The translations under genes were made by a program, and so were the position numbers. The notes beneath the pieces are model-generated. The model was given only the letters and a program-made list of their open reading frames with translations, was not told where the DNA came from and ran no database searches. From the NCBI GenBank assembly GCA_003330885.1, contig CP030277.1, forward strand, positions 3,708,001 to 3,772,000: a stretch of DNA of 64,000 bases, in the 5' to 3' direction. Shown here in pieces: positions 1 to 6,982 of the stretch. The stretch comes from Rhodobiaceae bacterium. GTDB lineage: Bacteria; Pseudomonadota; Alphaproteobacteria; Parvibaculales; Parvibaculaceae. How positions within the stretch are numbered: the first letter of the stretch is position 1; each line of letters opens with the position of its first letter.

Positions 1-765
1 CACAATGCCTGGGCACCACAACTCCTACTGGCCGACAGCTACAGCCTGGGTCGGATATTTCTTGCTGGCGACGCGGCCCACCAATATGTGCCAACCGGCG
101 GGTACGGCATGAACACAGGCATGGGCGATGCGGTTGATCTTGGTTGGAAACTCGCTGCGACATTGCAAGGATGGGCGGGTTTCGGCCTGCTTGCCTCCTA
201 TGAAGTTGAACGTCGCCATGTGGGCGAGCGAAATCGACAAGGGTCAGAGCGCCATGTGGGCGTGCGGTTCGAAATCGCCATGGCCTATCTGGAAGGCCTT
301 GCCGACGACGCCTCTCGACAGACTGTCGGCGAAATGATTCTCAAATTGGGTAATGCTGAAAACGAGGCTCTGGGAATTGAGATTGGGTATCGCTACGACG
401 CCTCTCCCGTCATTTGGCAAGAAGAGGGCGACGCGCCAGCCTATGATCTGATCGACTATGCGCCCTCCACATGGCCGGGTGCCAGACTCCCGAGCCTGTT
501 TTTGGAAGATGGGCGGGCGGTGTTTGATCTTCTGGGTGAGGGGTACACACTCGTCACATTTGGCGGTGCGGATCTGTCCGAATGGCAAAGAGTCGCATCT
601 AAAAAGAACATCCCGCTTGATCTTCTTCAACTCACAGAGCCCGCTATTCAGGCAATCTATGGCTCTGACTATCTGCTCGTTCGGCCCGATCAACATGTAT
701 GCTGGCGGGGCAATGATCTGCCGGATGATCCCGGAGAAATATTAGACAGGGTGACAGGACACTAA
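1..765 (+). CDS. FAD-dependent aromatic monooxygenase, MhpA/PheA-like (5' end missing)
   Basis: This is the C-terminal part of a flavoprotein hydroxylase; the reading frame is open from base 1, so the N-terminal FAD-binding domain lies outside the window. The motif GDAAHQYVPTGGYGMNTG near residue 24 is the family's second FAD-binding fingerprint, where the Asp contacts the FAD ribityl chain. The last 90 residues look like the thioredoxin-like C-terminal domain of 3-(3-hydroxyphenyl)propionate or phenol hydroxylases, including the typical RPDQHVCWRG stretch. Such enzymes use NAD(P)H and O2 to hydroxylate aromatic rings in the cytoplasm. Its stop is 2 bases before the next flavoprotein gene, so the two are probably cotranscribed and may act in one aromatic pathway. 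The substrate cannot be read from this fragment. Confidence 0.85.
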   Translation, partial: HNAWAPQLLLADSYSLGRIFLAGDAAHQYVPTGGYGMNTGMGDAVDLGWKLAATLQGWAGFGLLASYEVERRHVGERNRQGSERHVGVRFEIAMAYLEGLADDASRQTVGEMILKLGNAENEALGIEIGYRYDASPVIWQEEGDAPAYDLIDYAPSTWPGARLPSLFLEDGRAVFDLLGEGYTLVTFGGADLSEWQRVASKKNIPLDLLQLTEPAIQAIYGSDYLLVRPDQHVCWRGNDLPDDPGEILDRVTGH

Positions 766-767
766 AC

Positions 768-1970
768 ATGTCAGAGCCAACAAACATTCTGATTGCCGGA
801 GCCGGAATTGGAGGGTTGACCGCGGCCCTTGCCTGCACCCAACAAGGTATGAAAGTGGCGGTCGTCGAACGCGCAACAGAATTGGCGGAGGTGGGTGCAG
901 GGCTTCAAATCGCCGCAAACGGGACGCATGTTCTTGAGAGATTGGGGCTTGGCGCCGCGCTGGAAAGTATCGGGTTTCGACCGGAAGCGGCGACCCTGCG
1001 CTTGGGCCAATCGGGCCGCACCATCTTTTCAAACCCTCTGGGGGAGGCGGCCCGCGAGCGCTATGGCGCCTGGTACTATCATGTCCACCGAGCAGACCTA
1101 CACCGGATATTGGCAGAGGCCGCGAGCGCCAATCCCAACATCGATCTGCAATTGGCCAAAGCGGTCACCGGGTTCGTGGAAAACGCGGGATCAGTATCGG
1201 CTGGTCTGTCAGACGGAACCTCAATAAGCGGAGCAGCTCTTGTCGGTGCCGATGGCATTCACTCAAGCGTGCGCGAAACCCTGTTTGGCAAAGACGCTCC
1301 GCGTTTTACCGGGAATGTCGCGTGGCGCCTTCTCGTGCCGACTGAAAATCTCCCCGTAGGGCTCATTCCACCCCATGCCACAGTTTGGACAGGGCCAAAG
1401 GGACATGCAGTCACCTATTATGTGCGCGGTGGTGAGCTTGTGAACTTTGTCGGCGTCGTTGAGCGGGAAGACTGGCAGGTGGAGGGCTGGCTTGAGAGCG
1501 GTGAAATCAGCGAATTGAAACGGGACTTTGCACCTTGGTGCTCAACCATTCATCAATTGATCGATGCTGCCGATGAAACCACCTGTTTCAAATGGGCCCT
1601 GTTTGACCGTGAGCCGCTTCCATCCTGGTCGAAAGGTCGGGCAACCCTTTTGGGGGATGCCTGCCATCCGATGTTGCCTTTTATGGCGCAAGGTGCGTGC
1701 ATGGCAATCGAAGATGCCTGGGTGCTCGCCTCCGAGTTAGGTAAGGCAGATAACCCCGCCCAAGCCTTCCTCGCCTATGAAGCACAGCGAAAGAAGAGAA
1801 CAGCACGTGTGCAAATGGCAGCGCGCGCCAATGCGAAAAGGTTCCACAAGGGAGCCCCTGCGGGCCAGATTGCAACCTATGGTCCCATGTGGCTTGCGGC
1901 ACGGATTAAGCCGGACCTCCTCAACAAGCCCTTTGATTGGATCTATGGGGCGAACGTCACCAACGCCTAG
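768..1970 (+). CDS. FAD-dependent monooxygenase, salicylate / 3-hydroxybenzoate hydroxylase type
   Basis: A 400-residue single-component flavin hydroxylase of usual family length. The N-terminal GAGIGGLTAA (about residues 11-20) is the Rossmann GxGxxG for FAD, and GDACHPMLPFMAQGACMAIE (about 298-317) is the second FAD motif. Family members hydroxylate salicylate, 3-hydroxybenzoate or 6-hydroxynicotinate with NAD(P)H. The gene starts 2 bases after the stop of another aromatic monooxygenase, so the pair probably forms the end of a catabolic operon extending left of the window. It converges with copB on the opposite strand, and the two stop regions overlap by 4 bases. Substrate specificity is not decided by visible residues. 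Confidence 0.85.
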   Translation: MSEPTNILIAGAGIGGLTAALACTQQGMKVAVVERATELAEVGAGLQIAANGTHVLERLGLGAALESIGFRPEAATLRLGQSGRTIFSNPLGEAARERYGAWYYHVHRADLHRILAEAASANPNIDLQLAKAVTGFVENAGSVSAGLSDGTSISGAALVGADGIHSSVRETLFGKDAPRFTGNVAWRLLVPTENLPVGLIPPHATVWTGPKGHAVTYYVRGGELVNFVGVVEREDWQVEGWLESGEISELKRDFAPWCSTIHQLIDAADETTCFKWALFDREPLPSWSKGRATLLGDACHPMLPFMAQGACMAIEDAWVLASELGKADNPAQAFLAYEAQRKKRTARVQMAARANAKRFHKGAPAGQIATYGPMWLAARIKPDLLNKPFDWIYGANVTNA

Positions 1971-2665
1971 TTAAACCAGAAATGAAGACCGGCTCTTAAG
2001 GTGAGCGCGTCTTCTGCCTCACCTTCCTGTCGCATAAGGCTGCGTGTGGCACCAAGACCCGTCTCATAGTTCAGTTCAATGTAAGGCGCGATCTCTCGCC
2101 GGATTTCATAGGCCAACTGCAGGCTGGTTTCGAGGGTCGCCAGGCCTTGCGCCCTGTGACGCTCATCCACGTCCTGAAAAAATAGCTCAGTTTCGACAAA
2201 CGGTGTTAGGCGCAGGTGTTGAGTGAGGTGGATGTCCCAGTCTCCTTCAAGCCGGAGGTGGGCGTCGCCGTCCTCACTGAAGAAGAGGGCGATATCAGTC
2301 TCAATGAATTGGGGCGCCAAACCATGGACTCCGAGGATGGCGTAAGTGAGGGAGGTTGGCTGGATGTCATACCTGATGCCTGCCTGCGCATCCCAGAAGG
2401 CGTTGAGCATCTGAGACACAAGCAGTTGGAACTCAGCGCTTTCGAGTGTCCCATCTTCCCACTCGCCTTCGCTTTTTAGCCAGACTTTGTGGGTGTCACC
2501 GCCATACCAGGCCTCCGCGTCCCAGGTCAGCAGCCGGTCCGCTTCGCCCCAGTTGCTGCCGTCAATGTCGGCTTCCACATGTTTGAACAGCCGGTCCATG
2601 TCGGCTGCCATCCCTGTTGTTGCCGGGAAGAAAAAGAGAAGAGCGCAAACAAGTTGGCGGATCAT
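1967..2665 (-). CDS. copB: Copper resistance protein B, outer-membrane barrel
   Basis: A 232-residue protein beginning MIRQLVCALLFFFPATTGMA, a clear Sec signal peptide. The mature part alternates hydrophobic and polar residues, with repeated acidic and aromatic strands, and ends in FWFN, as in outer-membrane beta-barrels. Family knowledge places CopB/PcoB in the outer membrane, working with the periplasmic oxidase CopA. The start at 2665 was chosen because it overlaps the copA stop as ATGA and is followed at once by the signal peptide; an upstream in-frame ATG would add 30 residues without signal character. The protein is short for CopB and lacks the Met/His-rich N-terminal segment found in PcoB. 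Confidence 0.88.
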   Translation of the reverse strand: MIRQLVCALLFFFPATTGMAADMDRLFKHVEADIDGSNWGEADRLLTWDAEAWYGGDTHKVWLKSEGEWEDGTLESAEFQLLVSQMLNAFWDAQAGIRYDIQPTSLTYAILGVHGLAPQFIETDIALFFSEDGDAHLRLEGDWDIHLTQHLRLTPFVETELFFQDVDERHRAQGLATLETSLQLAYEIRREIAPYIELNYETGLGATRSLMRQEGEAEDALTLRAGLHFWFN

Positions 2666-4368
2666 TGGCTGAGCTCCGCATTGACTCGTGAAACCACGAC
2701 CTTCGACATCATTCCCGACGCCATGTGGTAGAGTAGGTGGCAATGGAAGGCCCACTCACCGGCTTCGTCCGCCGTAAACGTGACGGAGTAGCGCCGCCCG
2801 GGGCCTACATTCACAATATGCTTGCGGGGGCGTGTCTCTGGCGGCTGCCCGTTTTCCAGCTCTACGAACATGCCGTGAAGATGCATGGGATGGTTCATCA
2901 TCGTATCGTTCACATAGATGATGCGAACCCGCTGACCATAGTCCAGATAGATGGGTGTGGCTTCAGAAAACTTGTCGCCATTGAGCGTCCAGATATAGCG
3001 CTCCATATTTCCGCCAAGGGTCATGGTGAATTCATTGTCCGGCTCTCGTAGATCATCGTTTGGTTCAAGGGCAACGAGGTCCTGATAGGTCAATACCCGG
3101 GCACCTTCCGGTGCATCGACCGGTGGCACATGTTCATTGTCGCGGGTGATAGCTGGCGCGGCCATTTCCATGGGGCTCGCGCGACCCATGGCGGCGTGGT
3201 CCATCTCCGTTGTTACAGGTGTCGAATGGCCCATAGCAGCGTGGTCTATCTGTGTTTCTGTAGGCAGGTGTCCATGGTTCATATTTCCATGATCACCTCC
3301 CATATCGTCCATGGACAAAAAACTACGTGGACGAGGGGAGGGAAGGATCATCGGGGCTCCTTGAAGCCCACCTAGTTGACCAATGGAAAAACCAGACCTG
3401 TCGAGCGTTTCGGCTATTATTTGGTAGGCCTTATCGTCCTGCGGTTCGACAATCACGTCATAGGTTTCAGCAACCGCAATGCGAAACTCGTCCACCGGTA
3501 CAGGTCGGACCGCCTGACCGTCCGCCTCAACCACTGTCATTTTGAGGCCGGGAATCCGAATGTCGAAATAGCTCATGGCACCTGCATTGATAAAACGAAG
3601 CCGCACCCGTTCGCCGGACTTCATATCGCCGAACCAGGGTTTTCCGACCGTCTGGCCATTCATTAGAAACGTATAGCCGCTGACATCGGAGAGGTCGGTG
3701 GGCGTCATCCGCATATTGCCCCAGGCGAGCCGTTCGTTAGCGGCGGTGCTCAGGCCTTTGTCAGAAGCAAGATCCAAAAAGTCACCAAGCGTCCGCTGCG
3801 CGTAATTGTAATAATCGCTCATCGATTTGAGGTTGGCGTGCACATCGGCAGGATCTGTGTCGAGCCAGTCGGACAGGGTAATTGTGTGCTCGCGGTCAAA
3901 GGGTGCGGGTTCGGCGCTGCGCGGTTCGATGATGAGCGGACCATAGACGCCCTGCTGTTCCTGATAAGCAGAATGGGAATGGTACCAATAAGTGCCTGTC
4001 TGCCGGATGGGAAAGCGATAGGTGAAGGTCTCACCAGGCGGGATGCCGTCAAAGCTGATGCCAGGCACGCCGTCCATCTCTGGTGGAACCAGCAGCCCGT
4101 GCCAATGAATAGAGGACATGACATCCAGATTGTTGGTGACGTGGATCACGACGTCCTCACCATCCACGAACCGGAGAGCTGGTCCGGGTATTTGACCATT
4201 CACCGCCAGTGCGCGCGAGGGTGCACCGGTGAAGTTCACGCCAAGCTCTCCAATTGAGAGTGTGTATTCCCTAGTCCCCCCTGTTGAGGAGGTAAATGTC
4301 TTCGCGAGGCTGGGTGTCGCGGCATACAAGGCGGCTGTGGAGGCGAGGAAGAGGCGGCGACCGATCAT
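2662..4368 (-). CDS. copA: Multicopper oxidase CopA, periplasmic Cu(I) oxidase
   Basis: A 568-residue three-cupredoxin multicopper oxidase. The N-terminus MIGRRLFLASTAALYAATPS resembles a Tat signal, although the second Arg is followed by LF. Copper ligands are visible in order: HWHG (about residue 89), HSHSAYQEQQG (about 130), HPMHLHG (about 490) and HCHLLYHMASGMM (about 540), supplying the type 1 and trinuclear sites. Residues about 355-420 form a Met/His-rich insertion with repeated DHAAMG and HGNMNHG units, expected to bind Cu(I). The role is periplasmic oxidation and sequestration of copper. The gene is translationally coupled to copB through an ATGA overlap and is divergent from a Cu-ATPase; a MerR-type promoter lies 36-66 bases upstream of its start. 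Confidence 0.95.
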   Translation of the reverse strand: MIGRRLFLASTAALYAATPSLAKTFTSSTGGTREYTLSIGELGVNFTGAPSRALAVNGQIPGPALRFVDGEDVVIHVTNNLDVMSSIHWHGLLVPPEMDGVPGISFDGIPPGETFTYRFPIRQTGTYWYHSHSAYQEQQGVYGPLIIEPRSAEPAPFDREHTITLSDWLDTDPADVHANLKSMSDYYNYAQRTLGDFLDLASDKGLSTAANERLAWGNMRMTPTDLSDVSGYTFLMNGQTVGKPWFGDMKSGERVRLRFINAGAMSYFDIRIPGLKMTVVEADGQAVRPVPVDEFRIAVAETYDVIVEPQDDKAYQIIAETLDRSGFSIGQLGGLQGAPMILPSPRPRSFLSMDDMGGDHGNMNHGHLPTETQIDHAAMGHSTPVTTEMDHAAMGRASPMEMAAPAITRDNEHVPPVDAPEGARVLTYQDLVALEPNDDLREPDNEFTMTLGGNMERYIWTLNGDKFSEATPIYLDYGQRVRIIYVNDTMMNHPMHLHGMFVELENGQPPETRPRKHIVNVGPGRRYSVTFTADEAGEWAFHCHLLYHMASGMMSKVVVSRVNAELSQ

Positions 4369-4403
4369 GGAGGCTCCAATTTGGGTAAGTATGGCTCAAG
4401 GTC

Positions 4404-4434
4404 ACCTTGAGGCTTCCCCTAAGGGGAAGGTCAA
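4404..4434 (-). promoter_or_regulatory. MerR-type (CueR/HmrR-like) promoter of copA-copB
   Basis: On the minus strand, TTGACC (4434-4429) is followed by a 19-base spacer and CAAGGT (4409-4404). The over-long spacer contains a dyad with 8-base arms, CTTCCCCT and AGGGGAAG around a single central base (4413-4429). A 19-base spacer filled by a dyad of the TTCCCC type is the signature of promoters activated by CueR/HmrR-family copper sensors through DNA distortion. The predicted transcript start is near 4396, about 28 bases before the copA ATG. The regulator itself is not encoded in this window. Confidence 0.8.
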
Positions 4435-4456
4435 GAACGTGTCTAACAGAAAAGGC

Positions 4457-4487
4457 TTGAGCTTGCCCTTAGGGGAAGGTGGAGAAT
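4457..4487 (+). promoter_or_regulatory. MerR-type (CueR/HmrR-like) promoter of the Cu-ATPase
   Basis: On the plus strand, TTGAGC (4457-4462), a 19-base spacer (4463-4481) and GAGAAT (4482-4487) make a second CueR-type promoter. The spacer carries TTGCCCTTAGGGGAAGG, an imperfect version of the dyad found in the copA promoter 45 bases away. The orientation and the ATG at 4520 fit expression of the ATPase. The two promoters fire in opposite directions from separate operators, so the copper systems can be induced together but tuned separately. Confidence 0.78.
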
Positions 4488-4519
4488 GCCAGAAATCTAA
4501 TCATCTGGTGCTCCGACTC

Positions 4520-6841
4520 ATGTCCAATTCGCTGACTGCAGATACCCAAACGACGAAGGCGATCGATCCAGTCTGCGGCATGGAGGTTCCGCGCGAAACA
4601 GCGCGACATACGCATCAGCATGAAAGACAGGCCTATTTTTTCTGCGGAGCGTCGTGCCGCGAGAAGTTTGCTAATGACCCCTATGGTTATTTGAGCGGTG
4701 AAGCACAGGCAGCGGCGGAAGTAGCCGCCCGGGAAGCAGCGTCGGCAGGTGCGCTTTTTACCTGTCCCATGCACCCCGAGATCATCACCGACGGGCCTGA
4801 TAGCTGCCCGCTCTGCGGCATGGCGCTTGAGCCACAGACTGTCTCGCTCGATGACGGGCCCAACCCAGAGCTGGTTGATTTTTCCCGCCGGTTCTGGGTC
4901 GGACTTGTTTTTGCGCTTCCCCTATTGGTCTTCGAGATGGGGGGGCATCTCTTTGGACTTAAGGCGCCCGTCGGTCCTGTAGCCTGGACTTGGGCACAAC
5001 TCGCCGTGGCGACACCGGTGGTCTTATGGTGCGGCTTTCCTTTTTTTGAGCGCTGCGTGCAGTCGGTGAGGACCGGCAATCTCAACATGTTCACCCTGAT
5101 CGCTCTGGGGACCGGTGCCGCCTATGGCTACTCCGTCGTGGCAACAGCGGCGCCGTCGATTTTCCCCGATGGCTTTCGTGAGGGCGGGCAGGTCGCCGTC
5201 TATTTCGAAGCAGCGGCGACGATTATTGTCCTGGTGCTTCTCGGCCAGATCTTGGAATTGCGGGCGCGCGAAGCAACCGGCAAGGCATTGCGGGCCTTAC
5301 TTGACTTGACGCCACCCACAGCGCTGCGACTTTCAAGCGAGACCGACCACGAGATCGCAGAAGAGGTCGCACTGGATGAGGTCGTTATCGGCGACCGATT
5401 GCGTGTCCTGCCCGGAACCAACGTGCCAGTTGATGGACGTGTTGAAACGGGTGAAAGCTATATCGATGAAGCGATGATCACAGGTGAGCCTGATCTCATT
5501 GCAAAATCATCCGGTGACGCGTTGATTGCTGGGACGGTGAATGGTGCGGGATCACTCACCATGCGGGCTGACAAGATCGGCGCAGACACCCTTCTTTCCC
5601 GCATTGTCCAGCGGGTGGCCGAAGCACAACGCAGCAGAGCGCCTGTCCAGGCCCTTGTCGACAAAGTCGCGGCCTGGTTTGTGCCTTTGGTTGCTGGAGT
5701 GGCGGCCCTCTCATTTGCCGTTTGGATGGCGTTGGGCCCCGACCCAGCCTTCGCCCACGCGCTCATTGCCGCAGTATCCGTCCTCATCATCGCCTGTCCC
5801 TGTGCACTGGGACTTGCGACACCGATGTCGATCATGGTGGCGACGGGTCGTGCAGCGTCCAACGGCATTCTGGTGCGCGATGCGGCAGCCCTCGAAAAGC
5901 TGTCTAAGGTGGATGTATTGGTGTTTGACAAGACAGGTACGCTGACGGAAGGAAAACCGCGCGTAACCGGTATTGAAACGTTCCCGGGGGTTGAGGAAAC
6001 AGAATTCCTGGCGCTGCTCGCCAGTCTTGAGCAAGAGAGTGAACATCCTTTGGCTGCAGCCATTATTGAAAAAGCAGAACAAGCCGGGTGTTCTTTGGTT
6101 GCCGCAGAAAGAGTGGCGGTGATCCCTGGCTTGGGCATGGTGGGGGAGGTTCTCGGCAAAAAAATTGTCGCAGGCAATCGCGCGTTGATGCATTTGCAGG
6201 GCATTGATCTACCTCTGACGATGACCAGTGACACGACGCAGATCTATGGCGCCATCGATGGTGTGGCAGCTGGGTGGTTGACTTTCGTAGACCCGATCAA
6301 GCCAGGCGCAAAGGAGACGCTGACCGAACTGCGCGCACAGGGGCTAGACCTGGTCATGTTGACCGGAGATGCGCAGGCGCCAGCGGACAAGGTGGCCACA
6401 TATCTTGGTATCGAAACGGTGATTGCTGGCGTTTTGCCTGATGGCAAAGCGCAGGAAATCGAACGGCTGGCAAGAACCCGTCGTGTGGCAATGGTGGGGG
6501 ATGGCATCAATGACAGCCCGGCACTTGCCCTCGCTCATGTGGGCATTGCAATGGGAACGGGTACAGACCTCGCGATGGAGACCGCAGGTATTACCTTGGT
6601 GGGGGGAGACCTGTCGGCGCTGGTCAGAGCTCGGAAACTCGCCCATCAAACCGGGCGAAATATTCGTCAGAACATCCTCTTTGCATTCGCTTACAATGCG
6701 CTAGGCGTGCCTTTGGCAGCAGGGGTGCTCTACCCCATTCTGGGCATGCAGCTGAGCCCGATGTTGGCAGCCGCCGCGATGTCCCTAAGTTCTGTCAGTG
6801 TAATTGTTAACGCTCTCAGGCTTAGAGCGTCGAAGCTGTAG
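4520..6841 (+). CDS. Cu(I)-exporting P1B-type ATPase with YHS and heavy-metal-binding N-terminus
   Basis: A 773-residue metal pump. The N-terminus holds a YHS-type segment (about residues 15-58, DPVCGMEV with paired FCGASC cysteines), then a heavy-metal-binding domain with YTCPMHP-like FTCPMHPEI and CPLCGMALEP (about 80-107). The core has the CPC transmembrane ion site (about 425), the phosphorylation motif DKTGTLT (about 470), the HP dipeptide in SEHPLAAAI, and GDGINDSPALA (about 660). CPC places it among P1B-1 Cu+/Ag+ exporters at the inner membrane. The usual MxCxxC ferredoxin-like HMA domain is absent. The start at 4520 was preferred because upstream in-frame ATGs lie inside the divergent promoters or the copA gene. 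It is divergent from copA-copB. Confidence 0.93.
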   Translation: MSNSLTADTQTTKAIDPVCGMEVPRETARHTHQHERQAYFFCGASCREKFANDPYGYLSGEAQAAAEVAAREAASAGALFTCPMHPEIITDGPDSCPLCGMALEPQTVSLDDGPNPELVDFSRRFWVGLVFALPLLVFEMGGHLFGLKAPVGPVAWTWAQLAVATPVVLWCGFPFFERCVQSVRTGNLNMFTLIALGTGAAYGYSVVATAAPSIFPDGFREGGQVAVYFEAAATIIVLVLLGQILELRAREATGKALRALLDLTPPTALRLSSETDHEIAEEVALDEVVIGDRLRVLPGTNVPVDGRVETGESYIDEAMITGEPDLIAKSSGDALIAGTVNGAGSLTMRADKIGADTLLSRIVQRVAEAQRSRAPVQALVDKVAAWFVPLVAGVAALSFAVWMALGPDPAFAHALIAAVSVLIIACPCALGLATPMSIMVATGRAASNGILVRDAAALEKLSKVDVLVFDKTGTLTEGKPRVTGIETFPGVEETEFLALLASLEQESEHPLAAAIIEKAEQAGCSLVAAERVAVIPGLGMVGEVLGKKIVAGNRALMHLQGIDLPLTMTSDTTQIYGAIDGVAAGWLTFVDPIKPGAKETLTELRAQGLDLVMLTGDAQAPADKVATYLGIETVIAGVLPDGKAQEIERLARTRRVAMVGDGINDSPALALAHVGIAMGTGTDLAMETAGITLVGGDLSALVRARKLAHQTGRNIRQNILFAFAYNALGVPLAAGVLYPILGMQLSPMLAAAAMSLSSVSVIVNALRLRASKL

Positions 6842-6889
6842 CCTGGTTGGCGCCACACCAACGGCAACCCATTGGAATTTCATACTTTC

Positions 6890-6905
6890 TTAGCCATGAT
6901 TTAAC
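6890..6905 (+). promoter_or_regulatory. CtrA-like box upstream of the PAS kinase
   Basis: TTAG, seven bases, then TTAAC (6890-6905) matches the alphaproteobacterial CtrA consensus TTAA-N7-TTAAC with one mismatch. It lies about 80 bases before the sensor kinase start at 6983, where an activator or repressor could act. Because such short sites arise by chance, this stays a candidate only. Confidence 0.35.
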
Positions 6906-6982
6906 CAATCAGGTCTCACTATGACGCCAAAGTTGGGCTAGGTGAAACCCGGCATGTTTTCTTGGTGAGCTCTGCATTCTAG

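Noticed and set aside
4229-4519. An upstream start extending the Cu-ATPase by 97 residues
   Set aside because: The extension overlaps copA on the other strand and both divergent promoters, and its sequence has no protein-like character.
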